Shown: positions 10,340 to 25,300 of the stretch, piece by piece
How positions within the stretch are numbered: position 1 is the first letter of the stretch
Layout of the letters: each line of letters opens with the position of its first letter
Assembly: GCA_036971475.1 (NCBI GenBank)
Contig: JBAIZL010000001.1
Span: forward strand, 101,612,850-101,676,849
Length of the DNA: 64,000 nucleotides
Origin: Prosapia bicincta
Lineage: Eukaryota; Arthropoda; Insecta; Hemiptera; Cercopidae
Direction: 5' to 3'
The notes under the pieces: model-generated
Database searches by the model: none
What the model was told of the DNA's origin: nothing
The model's input: the letters and a program-made list of their open reading frames with translations, nothing else
Program-made: the position numbers and the translations under genes

Positions 10340-13300
10340 ATAGTGAACTACTCTATTGATAGCACTGATTAAGAACGGTTCTATTTATATATTGGTAGAG
10401 AGCGAAATATTTATATCTCAGGTATAGAACTGCTCCATTGATATCACTGATAAGGAACGGTTTAAATCTAAGCACTGATAAAAAAAGGCTTTATTTTATG
10501 CGCCGGTCAAGAACGGTTCTATTTTATTTTATTAGATATTGAACTATTTATAACTCAGGCATAGAACCACTCTATTGATAGCACTGATTAAGAACGGTTT
10601 AAAACTGAGCGCTGATAAAAAAAGGCTTTATTTTATGCGCTGGTAAAGAACGGTTCTATTTTATTTTGTTAGATATTGAACTATTTATAACTCAGGCATA
10701 GAACCGCTCTATTGATAGCACTGATTAAGAGCGGTTTAAATTTAAGCGCTTATAAATAAGGCTTCATTTAATGCACTGGTAAAGAATGGTTCAATTTATA
10801 TTTTAGTAGAGATTGATCTATTTATATCTCAGGTATAGAACTGCTCGATTGATATTACTGATTAAGAACGCTTTAAATCTTGGCGTAGATAAAAAAAGGC
10901 TTTATTTAATAATCTGGTAAAGAACGGTTCTAATTATATTTTAGTAGAGATTGATCTATTTCTATCTCAGGTATAGAACTGCTCGATTGATATCACTGAT
11001 TAAGAACGCTTTAAATCTTGGCGCAGATGAAAAAGGCTTTATTTAATGCTCTGGTAAAGAACGGTTCAATTTATATTTTAGTAGAGATTGATCTATTTAT
11101 ATTTCAGGTATAGAACTGCTTGATTGATATCACTGATTAGGATCGCTTTAAATCTTGGCGCAGATAAAAAAGGCTTTATTTAATGTTCTGGTAAAGAACG
11201 GTTCTATTTACATTTTAGTAGAGATTGATCTATTTATATCTCAGGTATAGAACTGCTCGATTGATATCACTGATTAGGATCGCTTTAAATCTTGGCGCAG
11301 ATAAAAAAGGCTTTATTTAATGTTCTGGTAAAGAACGGTTCTATTTACATTTTAGTAGAGATTGATCTATTTATATCTCAGGTATAGAACTGCTTGATTG
11401 ATATCACTGATTAAGAACGCTTTAAATCTTGGCGTAGATGAAAAAGGCTTTATTTAATGCTCTGGTAAAGAACGGTTCAATTTATATTTTAGTAGAGATT
11501 GATCTATTTATATTTCAGGTATAGAACTGCTTGATTGATATCACTGATTAGGATCGCTTTAAATCTTGGCGCAGATAAAAAAGGCTTTATTTAATGTTCT
11601 GGTAAAGAACGGTTCTATTTACATTTTAGTAGAGATTGATCTATTTATATCTCAGGTATAGAACTGCTCGATTGATATCACTGATTAAGAACGCTTTAAA
11701 TCTTGGCGCAGATAAAAAAAGGCTTTATTTAATGCACTGGTAAAGAACGGTTCTATTTATATTTTAGTAGAGATTGATCTATTTATATCTCAGGTATAGA
11801 ACTGCTAGATTGATATCACTGATTAAGAACGCTTTAAATCTTGGCGCAGATAAAAAAGGCTTTATTTAATGTTCTAGTAAAGAACGGTTCTATTTACATT
11901 TTAGTAGAGATTGATCTATTTATATCTCAGGTATAGAACTGCTCTAGTGTTATCACTGATTAAGAACGCTTTAAATCTTGGCGCAGATAAAAAAGGCTTT
12001 ATTTAATGTTCTGGTAAAGAACGGTTCTATTTACATTTTAGTAGAGATTGATCTATTTATATCTCAGGTATAGAACTGCTCGATTGATATCACTGATTAA
12101 GAACGCTATAAATCTTGGCGCCGATAAAAAAAGGCTTTATTTAATGCTCTGGTAAAGAACGGTTCTATTTATATTTTAGTAGAGATTCATCTATTTATAT
12201 CTAAGGTATAGAACTGCTCTAGTGTTATCACTGATTAAGAACGCTTTAAATCTTGGCGCAGATAAAAAAGGCTTTATTTAATGTTCTGGTAAAGAACGGT
12301 TCTATTTACATTTTAGTAGAGATTGATCTATTTATATCTCAGGTATAGAACTGCTCGATTGATATCACTGATTAAGAACGCTTTAAACCTTGGCGCAGAT
12401 AAAAAAGGCTTTATTTAATGCTCTAGTAAAGAACGGTTCTATTTATATATTAGTAGAGATTGATCTATTTATATCTCAGGTATAGAACTGCTCGATTGAT
12501 ATCACTGATTAAGAACGCTATAAATCTTGGCGCCGATAAAAAAAGGCTTTATTTAATGCTCTGGTAAAGAACGGTTCTATTTATATTTTAGTAGAGATTC
12601 ATCTATTTATATCTCAGGTATAGAACTGCTCGATTGATATCACTGATTAAGAACGCTTTAAATCTTGGCGCAGATAAAAAAAGGCTTTATTTAATGCTCT
12701 GGTAAAGAACGGTTCTATTTACATTTTAGTAGAGATTGATCTATTTAAATCTCAGGTATAGAACTGCTCTAGTGTTATCACTGATTAAGAACGCTTTAAA
12801 TCTTGGCGCAGATAAAAAAGGCTTTATTTCATGTTCTGGTAAAGAACGGTTCTATTTACATTTTAGTAGAGATTGATCTATTTATATCTCAGGTATAGAA
12901 CTGCTCGATTGATATCACTGATTAAGAACGCTTTAAATCTTGGCGCAGATAAAAAAGGCTTTATTTAATGCACTGGTAATGAACGGTTCTATTTATATTT
13001 TAGTAGAGATTGATCTATTTATATCTCAGGTATAGAACTGCTCGATTGATATCACTGATTAAGAACGCTTTAAATCTTGACGCAGATAAAAAAGGCTTTA
13101 TTTAATCCTCTGGTAAGGAACGGTTCTATTTATATTTTAGTAGAGTTTGATCTATTTATATCTCAGGTATAGAACTGCTTGATTGATATCACTGATTAAG
13201 AACTCTTTAAATCTTGGCGCAGATAAAAAAGGCTTTATTTAATGCTCTGGTAAAGAAAAGTTCTATTTATAGTTTCTTACAGATTAAACTATTTATATCT

Positions 13301-16300
13301 CAGGTATAGAACTGCTTGATTGATATCACTGATTAAGAACTCTTTAAATCTTGGCGCAGATAAAAAAGGCTTTATTTAATGCTCTGGTAAAGAACGGTTC
13401 TATTTATATTTTAGTAGAGTTTGATCTATTTATATCTCAGGTATAGAACTGCTCTAGTGTTATCACTGATTAAGAACGCTTTAAATCTTGGCGCAGATAA
13501 AAAAGGCTTTATTTAATGCTCTGGTAAAGAACGGTTCTATTTATATTTTAGTAGAGTTTGATCTATTTATATCTCAGGTATAGAACTGCTTGATTGATAT
13601 CACTGATTAAGAACTCTTTAAATCTTGGCCCAGATAAGAAAAGGCTTTATTTAATGCTCTGGTAAAGAACAGTTCTATTTATATTTTGTTACAGATCAAA
13701 CTATTTATATCTCAGGTATAGAACTGCTTGATTGATATCACTGATTAAGAACTCTTTAAATCTTGGCGCAGATTAAAAAGGCTTTATTTAATGCTCTGGT
13801 AAAGAACGGTTCTATTTATATTTTAGTAGAGTTTGATCTATTTATATCTCAGGTATAGAACTGCTCTAGTGTTATCACTGATTAAGAACGCTTTAAATCT
13901 TAGCGCAGATAAAAAAGGCTTTATTTAATGCTCTGGTAAAGAACGGTTCTATTTATATTTTAGTAGAGTTTGATCTATTTATATCTCAGGTATAGAACTG
14001 CTTGATTGATATCACTGATTAAGAACTCTTTAAATCTTGGCGCAGATAAAAAAAGGCTTTATTTAATGCTCTGGTAAAGAACAGTTCTATTTATATTTTG
14101 TTACAGATCAAACTATTTATATCTCAGGTATAGAACTGCTTGATTGATATCACTGATTAAGAACTCTTTAAATCTTGGCGCAGATAAAAAAGCTTTATTA
14201 ATTGCGCTGGTAAAGAACAGTTCTATTTATATTTTTGTTACAGATCAAACTATTTATATCTCAGATATAAAACTGCTTGATTGATATTACTGATTAAGAA
14301 CCCTTTAAATCTTGGCGCAGATAAAAAAGGCTTTATTTAATGCTCTGGTAAAGAACGGTTCTATTTATATTTTAGTAGATTTTGATCTATTTATATCTCA
14401 GGTATAGAACTGCTCTAGTGTTATCACTGATTAAGAACTCATTAAATCTTGGCGCAGATAAAAAAAGGCTTTATTTAATGCTCTGGTAAAGAACAGTTCT
14501 ATTTATATTTTGTTACAGATCAAACTATTTATATCTCAGGTATAGAACTGCTTGATTGATATCACTGATTAGGAACTCTTTAAATCTTGGCGCAGATAAA
14601 AAAGGCTTTATTTAATGCTCTGGTAAAGAATGGTTCTATTTATATTTTAGTAGAGTTTGATCTATTTATATCTCAGGTATATAACTGCTTGATTGATATC
14701 ACTGATTAAGAACTCTTTAAATCTTGGCGCAGATAAAAAAGGCTTTATTTAATGCTCTGGTAAAGAACGGTTCTATTTATATTTTAGTAGAGTTTGATCT
14801 ATTTATATCTCAGGTATAGAACTGCTTGATTGATATCACTGATTAAGAACTCTTTAAATCTTGGCGCAGATAAAAAAGGCTTTAATTAATGCTCTGGTAA
14901 AGAACGGTTCTATTTATATTTTAGTAGAGTTTGATCTATTTATATCTCAGGTATAGAACTGCTCTAGTGTTATCACTGATTAAGAACGCTTTAAATCTTG
15001 GCGCAGATAAAAAAGGCTTTATTTAATGCTCTGGTAAAGAACGGTTCTATTTATATTTTAGTAGAGTTTGATCTATTTATATCTCAGGTATAGAACTGCT
15101 TGATTGATATCACTGATTAAGAACTCTTTAAATCTTGGCGCAGATAAAAAAGGCTTTATTTAATGCTCTGGTAAAGAATGGTTCTATTTATATTTTAGTA
15201 GAGTTTGATCTATTTATATCTCAGGTATAGAACTGCTTGATTGATATCACTGATTAAGAACTCTTTAAATCTTGGCGCAGATAAAAAAGGCTTTATTTAA
15301 TGCTCTGGTAAAGACTGGTTCTATTTATATTTTAGTAGAGTTTGATCTATTTATATCTCAGGTATAGAACTGCTTGATTGATATCACTGATTAAGAACTC
15401 TTTAAATCTTGGCGCAGATAAAAAAGGCTTTATTTAATGCTCTGGTAAAGAACGGTTCTATTTATATTTTAGTAGAGTTTGATCTATTTATATCTCAGGT
15501 ATAGAACTGCTTGATTGATATCACTGATTAAGAACTCTTTAAATCTTGGCGCAGATAAAAAAAGGCTTTATTTAATGCTCTGGTAAAGAACAGTTCTATT
15601 TATATTTTGTTACAGATCAAACTATTTATATCTCAGGTATAGAACTGCTTGATTGATATCACTGATTAAGAACTCTTTAAATCTTGGCGCAGATAAAAAA
15701 GCTTTATTAATTGCGCTGGTAAAGAACAGTTCTATTTATATTTTTGTTACAGATCAAACTATTTATATCTCAGATATAAAACTGCTTGATTGATATTACT
15801 GATTAAGAACCCTTTAAATCTTGGCGCAGATAAAAAAGGCTTTATTTAATGCTCTGGTAAAGAACGGTTCTATTTATATTTTAGTAGATTTTGATCTATT
15901 TATATCTCAGATATAGAACTGCTCGATTGATATCACTGATTAAGAACTCTTTAAATCTTGGCGCAGATATAAAAGCTTTAATAACTGCGCTGGTAAAGAA
16001 CAGTTCTATTTATATTTTGTTACAGATCAAACTATTTATATCTCAGGTATAAAACTGCTCGATTGATGTCACTGATTAAGAACTGTTTAAATCGTAGCGC
16101 AGCTAAATAAGGCTTTATTTAATGCTCTGGTAAAGAACAGTTCTATTTATATTTTGTTACAGATCAAACTATTTATATCTCAGGTATAGAACTGCTTGAT
16201 TGATATCACTGATTAAGAACTCTTTAAATCTTGGCGCAGATAAAAAAGCTTTATTAATTGCGCTGGTAAAGAACAGTTCTATTTATATTTTTGTTACAGA

Positions 16301-19300
16301 TCAAACTATTTATATCTCAGATATAAAACTGCTTGATTGATATTACTGATTAAGAACCCTTTAAATCTTGGCGCAGATAAAAAAGGCTTTATTTAATGCT
16401 CTGGTAAAGAACGGTTCTATTTATATTTTAGTAGATTTTGATCTATTTATATCTCAGGTATAGAACTGCTCTAGTGTTATCACTGATTAAGAACTCATTA
16501 AATCTTGGCGCAGATAAAAAAAGGCTTTATTTAATGCTCTGGTAAAGAACAGTTCTATTTATATTTTGTTACAGATCAAACTATTTATATCTCAGGTATA
16601 GAACTGCTTGATTGATATCACTGATTAGGAACTCTTTAAATCTTGGCGCAGATAAAAAAGGCTTTATTTAATGCTCTGGTAAAGAATGGTTCTATTTATA
16701 TTTTAGTAGAGTTTGATCTATTTATATCTCAGGTATATAACTGCTTGATTGATATCACTGATTAAGAACTCTTTAAATCTTGGCGCAGATAAAAAAGGCT
16801 TTATTTAATGCTCTGGTAAAGAACGGTTCTATTTATATTTTAGTAGAGTTTGATCTATTTATATCTCAGGTATAGAACTGCTTGATTGATATCACTGATT
16901 AAGAACTCTTTAAATCTTGGCGCAGATAAAAAAGGCTTTAATTAATGCTCTGGTAAAGAACGGTTCTATTTATATTTTAGTAGAGTTTGATCTATTTATA
17001 TCTCAGGTATAGAACTGCTTGATTGATATCACTGATTAAGAACTCTTTAAATCTTGGCGCAGATAAAAAAGGCTTTATTTAATGCTCTGGTAAAGAACGG
17101 TTCTATTTATATTTTAGTAGAGTTTGATCTATTTATATCTCAGGTATAGAACTGCTTGATTGATATCACTGATTAAGAACTCTTTAAATCTTGGCGCAGA
17201 TAAAAAAGGCTTTAATTAATGCTCTGGTAAAGAACGGTTCTATTTATATTTTAGTAGAGTTTGATCTATTTATATCTCAGGTATAGAACTGCTCTAGTGT
17301 TATCACTGATTAAGAACGCTTTAAATCTTGGCGCAGATAAAAAAGGCTTTATTTAATGCTCTGGTAAAGAACGGTTCTATTTATATTTTAGTAGAGTTTG
17401 ATCTATTTATATCTCAGGTATAGAACTGCTTGATTGATATCACTGATTAAGAACTCTTTAAATCTTGGCGCAGATAAAAAAGGCTTTATTTAATGCTCTG
17501 GTAAAGAATGGTTCTATTTATATTTTAGTAGAGTTTGATCTATTTATATCTCAGGTATAGAACTGCTTGATTGATATCACTGATTAAGAACTCTTTAAAT
17601 CTTGGCGCAGATAAAAAAGGCTTTATTTAATGCTCTGGTAAAGACTGGTTCTATTTATATTTTAGTAGAGTTTGATCTATTTATATCTCAGGTATAGAAC
17701 TGCTTGATTGATATCACTGATTAAGAACTCTTTAAATCTTGGCGCAGATAAAAAAGGCTTTATTTAATGCTCTGGTAAAGAACGGTTCTATTTATATTTT
17801 AGTAGAGTTTGATCTATTTATATCTCAGGTATAGAACTGCTTGATTGATATCACTGATTAAGAACTCTTTAAATCTTGGCGCAGATAAAAAAAGGCTTTA
17901 TTTAATGCTCTGGTAAAGAACAGTTCTATTTATATTTTGTTACAGATCAAACTATTTATATCTCAGGTATAGAACTGCTTGATTGATATCACTGATTAAG
18001 AACTCTTTAAATCTTGGCGCAGATAAAAAAGCTTTATTAATTGCGCTGGTAAAGAACAGTTCTATTTATATTTTTGTTACAGATCAAACTATTTATATCT
18101 CAGATATAAAACTGCTTGATTGATATTACTGATTAAGAACCCTTTAAATCTTGGCGCAGATAAAAAAGGCTTTATTTAATGCTCTGGTAAAGAACGGTTC
18201 TATTTATATTTTAGTAGATTTTGATCTATTTATATCTCAGATATAGAACTGCTCGATTGATATCACTGATTAAGAACTCTTTAAATCTTGGCGCAGATAT
18301 AAAAGCTTTAATAACTGCGCTGGTAAAGAACAGTTCTATTTATATTTTGTTACAGATCAAACTATTTATATCTCAGGTATAAAACTGCTCGATTGATGTC
18401 ACTGATTAAGAACTGTTTAAATCGTAGCGCAGCTAAATAAGGCTTTATTTAATGCTCTGGTAAAGAACAGTTCTATTTATATTTTGTTACAGATCAAACT
18501 ATTTATATCTCAGGTATAGAACTGCTTGATTGATATCACTGATTAAGAACTCTTTAAATCTTGGCGCAGATAAAAAAGCTTTATTAATTGCGCTGGTAAA
18601 GAACAGTTCTATTTATATTTTTGTTACAGATCAAACTATTTATATCTCAGATATAAAACTGCTTGATTGATATTACTGATTAAGAACCCTTTAAATCTTG
18701 GCGCAGATAAAAAAGGCTTTATTTAATGCTCTGGTAAAGAACGGTTCTATTTATATTTTAGTAGATTTTGATCTATTTATATCTCAGGTATAGAACTGCT
18801 CTAGTGTTATCACTGATTAAGAACTCATTAAATCTTGGCGCAGATAAAAAAAGGCTTTATTTAATGCTCTGGTAAAGAACAGTTCTATTTATATTTTGTT
18901 ACAGATCAAACTATTTATATCTCAGGTATAGAACTGCTTGATTGATATCACTGATTAGGAACTCTTTAAATCTTGGCGCAGATAAAAAAGGCTTTATTTA
19001 ATGCTCTGGTAAAGAATGGTTCTATTTATATTTTAGTAGAGTTTGATCTATTTATATCTCAGGTATATAACTGCTTGATTGATATCACTGATTAAGAACT
19101 CTTTAAATCTTGGCGCAGATAAAAAAGGCTTTATTTAATGCTCTGGTAAAGAACGGTTCTATTTATATTTTAGTAGAGTTTGATCTATTTATATCTCAGG
19201 TATAGAACTGCTTGATTGATATCACTGATTAAGAACTCTTTAAATCTTGGCGCAGATAAAAAAGGCTTTAATTAATGCTCTGGTAAAGAACGGTTCTATT

Positions 19301-22300
19301 TATATTTTAGTAGAGTTTGATCTATTTATATCTCAGGTATAGAACTGCTCTAGTGTTATCACTGATTAAGAACGCTTTAAATCTTGGCGCAGATAAAAAA
19401 GGCTTTATTTAATGCTCTGGTAAAGAACGGTTCTATTTATATTTTAGTAGAGTTTGATCTATTTATATCTCAGGTATAGAACTGCTTGATTGATATCACT
19501 GATTAAGAACTCTTTAAATCTTGGCGCAGATAAAAAAGGCTTTATTTAATGCTCTGGTAAAGAATGGTTCTATTTATATTTTAGTAGAGTTTGATCTATT
19601 TATATCTCAGGTATAGAACTGCTTGATTGATATCACTGATTAAGAACTCTTTAAATCTTGGCGCAGATAAAAAAGGCTTTATTTAATGCTCTGGTAAAGA
19701 CTGGTTCTATTTATATTTTAGTAGAGTTTGATCTATTTATATCTCAGGTATAGAACTGCTTGATTGATATCACTGATTAAGAACTCTTTAAATCTTGGCG
19801 CAGATAAAAAAGGCTTTATTTAATGCTCTGGTAAAGAACGGTTCTATTTATATTTTAGTAGAGTTTGATCTATTTATATCTCAGGTATAGAACTGCTTGA
19901 TTGATATCACTGATTAAGAACTCTTTAAATCTTGGCGCAGATAAAAAAAGGCTTTATTTAATGCTCTGGTAAAGAACAGTTCTATTTATATTTTGTTACA
20001 GATCAAACTATTTATATCTCAGGTATAGAACTGCTTGATTGATATCACTGATTAAGAACTCTTTAAATCTTGGCGCAGATAAAAAAGCTTTATTAATTGC
20101 GCTGGTAAAGAACAGTTCTATTTATATTTTTGTTACAGATCAAACTATTTATATCTCAGATATAAAACTGCTTGATTGATATTACTGATTAAGAACCCTT
20201 TAAATCTTGGCGCAGATAAAAAAGGCTTTATTTAATGCTCTGGTAAAGAACGGTTCTATTTATATTTTAGTAGATTTTGATCTATTTATATCTCAGATAT
20301 AGAACTGCTCGATTGATATCACTGATTAAGAACTCTTTAAATCTTGGCGCAGATATAAAAGCTTTAATAACTGCGCTGGTAAAGAACAGTTCTATTTATA
20401 TTTTGTTACAGATCAAACTATTTATATCTCAGGTATAAAACTGCTCGATTGATATCACTGATTAAGAACTGTTTAAATCGTAGCGCAGCTAAATAAGGCT
20501 TTATTCAATGCTCTGGTGAAGAACGATTCTATTTATATTTTAGTAGGGTTTGATCTATTTATATCTCAGGTATAGAACTGCTCTAGTGTTATCACTGATT
20601 AAGAACTCTTTAAATCTTGGCGCAGATAAAAAAAGGCTTTATTTAATGCTCTGGTAAAGAACAGTTCTATTTATATTTTGTTACAGATCAAACTATTTAT
20701 ATCTCAGGTATAGAACTGCTTGATTGATATCACTGATTAAGAACTCTTTAAATCTTGGCGCAGATAAAAAAGGCTTTATTTAATGCTCTGGTAAAGAATG
20801 GTTCTATTTATATTTTAGTAGAGTTTGATCTATTTATATCTCAGGTATATAACTGCTTGATTGATATCACTGATTAAGAACTCTTTAAATCTTGGCGCAG
20901 ATAAAAAAGGCTTTATTTAATGCTCTGGTAAAGAACGGTTCTATTTATATCTTGGTAGAGTTTGATCTATTTATATCTCAGGTATAGAACTGCTTGATTA
21001 ATATCACTGATTAAGAACTCTTTAAATCTTGGCGCAGATAAAAAAGGCTTTATTTAATGCTCTGGTAAAGAACGGTTCTATTTATATTTTAGTAGAGTTT
21101 GATCTATTTATATCTCAGGTATAGAACTGCTTGATTGATATCACTGATTAAGAACTCTTTAAATCTTGGCGCAGATAAGAAAGGCTTTATTTAATGCTCT
21201 GGTAAAGAACGGTTCTATTTATATTTTAGTAGAGTTTGATCTATTTATATCTCAGGTATAGAACTGCTTGATTGATATCACTGATTAAGAACTCTTTAAA
21301 TCTTGGCGCAGATAAAAAAAGGCTTTATTTAATGCTCTGGTAAAGAACAGTTCTATTTATATTTTGTTACAGATCAAACTATTTATATCTCAGGTATAGA
21401 ACTGCTTGATTGATATCACTGATTAAGAACTCTTTAAATCTTGGCGCAGATAAAAAAGCTTTATTAATTGCGCTGGTAAAGAACAGTTCTATTTATATTT
21501 TTGTTACAGATCAAACTATTTATATCTCAGATATAAAACTGCTTGATTGATATTACTGATTAAGAACCCTTTAAATCTTGGCGCAGATAAAAAAGCCTTT
21601 ATTTAATGCTCTGGTAAAGAACGGTTCTATTTATATTTTAGTAGAGATTCATCTATTTATATCTCAGGTATAGAACTGCTCGATTGATATCACTGATTAA
21701 GAACGCTTTAAATCTTGGCGCAGATAAAAAAGGCTTTATTTAATGCTCTGGTAAAGAACGGTTCTATTTACATTTTAGTAGAGATTGATCTATTTAAATC
21801 TCAGGTATAGAACTGCTCTAGTGTTATCACTGATTAAGAACGCTTTAAATCTTGGCGCAGATAAAAAAGGCTTTATTTAATGTTCTGGTAAAGAACGGTT
21901 CTATTTACATTTTAGTAGAGATTGATCTATTTATATCTCAGGTATAGAACTGCTCGATTGATATCACTGATTAAGAACGCTTTAAATCTTGGCGCAGATA
22001 AAAAAGGCTTTATTTAATGCACTGGTAAAGAACGGTTCTATTTATATTTTAGAAGAGATTGATCTATTTATATCTCAGGTATAGAACTGCTCGATTGATA
22101 TCACTGATTAAGAACGCTTTTAAATCTTGACGCAGATAAAAAAGGCTTTATTTAATCCTCTGGTAAGGAACGGTTCTATTTATATTTTAGTAGAGTTTGA
22201 TCTATTTATATCTCAGGTATAGAACTGCTTGATTGATATCACTGATTAAGAACTCTTTAAATCTTGGCGCAGATAAAAAAGGCTTTATTTAATGCTCTGG

Positions 22301-25300
22301 TAAAGAAAAGTTCTATTTATAGTTTCTTACAGATTAAACTATTTATATCTCAGGTATAGAACTGCTTGATTGATATCACTGATTAAGAACTCTTTAAATC
22401 TTGGCGCAGATAAAAAAGGCTTTATTTAATGCTCTGGTAAAGAACGGTTCTATTTATATTTTAGTAGAGTTTGATCTATTTATATCTCAGGTATAGAACT
22501 GCTCTAGTGTTATCACTGATTAAGAACGCTTTAAATCTTGGCGCAGATAAAAAAGGCTTTATTTAATGCTCTGGTAAAGAACGGTTCTATTTATATTTTA
22601 GTAGAGTTTGATCTATTTATATCTCAGGTATAGAACTGCTTGATTGATATAACTGATTAAGAACTCTTTAAATCTTGGCCCAGATAAGAAAAGGCTTTAT
22701 TTAATGCTCTGGTAAAGAACAGTTCTATTTATATTTTGTTACAGATCAAACTATTTATATCTCAGGTATAGAACTGCTTGATTGATATCACTGATTAAGA
22801 ACTCTTTAAATCTTGGCGCAGATTAAAAAGGCTTTATTTAATGCTCTGGTAAAGAACGGTTCTATTTATATTTTAGTAGAGTTTGATCTATTTATATCTC
22901 AGGTATAGAACTGCTCTAGTGTTATCACTGATTAAGAACGCTTTAAATCTTAGCGCAGATAAAAAAGGCTTTATTTAATGCTCTGGTAAAGAACGGTTCT
23001 ATTTATATTTTAGTAGAGTTTGATCTATTTATATCTCAGGTATAGAACTGCTTGATTGATATCACTGATTAAGAACTCTTTAAATCTTGGCGCAGATAAA
23101 AAAAGGCTTTATTTAATGCTCTGGTAAAGAACAGTTCTATTTATATTTTGTTACAGATCAAACTATTTATATCTCAGGTATAGAACTGCTTGATTGATAT
23201 CACTGATTAAGAACTCTTTAAATCTTGGCGCAGATAAAAAAGGCTTTATTTAATGCTCTGGTAAAGAATGGTTCTATTTATATTTTAGTAGAGTTTGATC
23301 TATTTATATCTCAGGTATATAACTGCTTGATTGATATCACTGATTAAGAACTCTTTAAATCTTGGCGCAGATAAAAAAGGCTTTATTTAATGCTCTGGTA
23401 AAGAACGGTTCTATTTATATTTTGGTAGAGTTTGATCTATTTATATCTCAGGTATAGAACTGCTTGATTAATATCACTGATTAAGAACTCTTTAAATCTT
23501 GGCGCAGATAAAAAAGGCTTTATTTAATGCTCTGGTAAAGAACGGTTCTATTTATATTTTAGTAGAGTTTGATCTATTTATATCTCAGGTATAGAACTGC
23601 TTGATTGATATCACTGATTAAGAACTCTTTAAATCTTGGCGCAGATAAGAAAGGCTTTATTTAATGCTCTGGTAAAGAACGGTTCTATTTATATTTTAGT
23701 AGAGTTTGATCTATTTATATCTCAGGTATAGAACTGCTTGATTGATATCACTGATTAAGAACTCTTTAAATCTTGGCGCAGATAAAAAAAGGCTTTATTT
23801 AATGCTCTGGTAAAGAACAGTTCTATTTATATTTTGTTACAGATCAAACTATTTATATCTCAGGTATAGAACTGCTTGATTGATATCACTGATTAAGAAC
23901 TCTTTAAATCTTGGCGCAGATAAAAAAGCTTTATTAATTGCGCTGGTAAAGAACAGTTCTATTTATATTTTTGTTACAGATCAAACTATTTATATCTCAG
24001 ATATAAAACTGCTTGATTGATATTACTGATTAAGAACCCTTTAAATCTTGGCGCAGATAAAAAAGCCTTTATTTAATGCTCTGGTAAAGAACGGTTCTAT
24101 TTATATTTTAGTAGAGATTCATCTATTTATATCTCAGGTATAGAACTGCTCGATTGATATCACTGATTAAGAACGCTTTAAATCTTGGCGCAGATAAAAA
24201 AGGCTTTATTTAATGCTCTGGTAAAGAACGGTTCTATTTACATTTTAGTAGAGATTGATCTATTTAAATCTCAGGTATAGAACTGCTCTAGTGTTATCAC
24301 TGATTAAGAACGCTTTAAATCTTGGCGCAGATAAAAAAGGCTTTATTTAATGTTCTGGTAAAGAACGGTTCTATTTACATTTTAGTAGAGATTGATCTAT
24401 TTATATCTCAGGTATAGAACTGCTCGATTGATATCACTGATTAAGAACGCTTTAAATCTTGGCGCAGATAAAAAAGGCTTTATTTAATGCACTGGTAAAG
24501 AACGGTTCTATTTATATTTTAGAAGAGATTGATCTATTTATATCTCAGGTATAGAACTGCTCGATTGATATCACTGATTAAGAACGCTTTTAAATCTTGA
24601 CGCAGATAAAAAAGGCTTTATTTAATCCTCTGGTAAGGAACGGTTCTATTTATATTTTAGTAGAGTTTGATCTATTTATATCTCAGGTATAGAACTGCTT
24701 GATTGATATCACTGATTAAGAACTCTTTAAATCTTGGCGCAGATAAAAAAGGCTTTATTTAATGCTCTGGTAAAGAAAAGTTCTATTTATAGTTTCTTAC
24801 AGATTAAACTATTTATATGTCAGGTATAGAACTGCTTGATTGATATCACTGATTAAGAACTCTTTAAATCTTGGCGCAGATAAAAAAGGCTTTATTTAAT
24901 GCTCTGGTAAAGAACGGTTCTATTTATATTTTAGTAGAGTTTGATCTATTTATATCTCAGGTATAGAACTGCTCTAGTGTTATCACTGATTAAGAACGCT
25001 TTAAATCTTGGCGCAGATAAAAAAGGCTTTATTTAATGCTCTGGTAAAGAACGGTTCTATTTATATTTTAGTAGAGTTTGATCTATTTATATCTCAGGTA
25101 TAGAACTGCTTGATTGATATCACTGATTAAGAACTCTTTAAATCTTGGCCCAGATAAGAAAAGGCTTTATTTAATGCTCTGGTAAAGAACAGTTCTATTT
25201 ATATTTTGTTACAGATCAAACTATTTATATCTCAGGTATAGAACTGCTTGATTGATATCACTGATTAAGAACTCTTTAAATCTTGGCGCAGATTAAAAAG

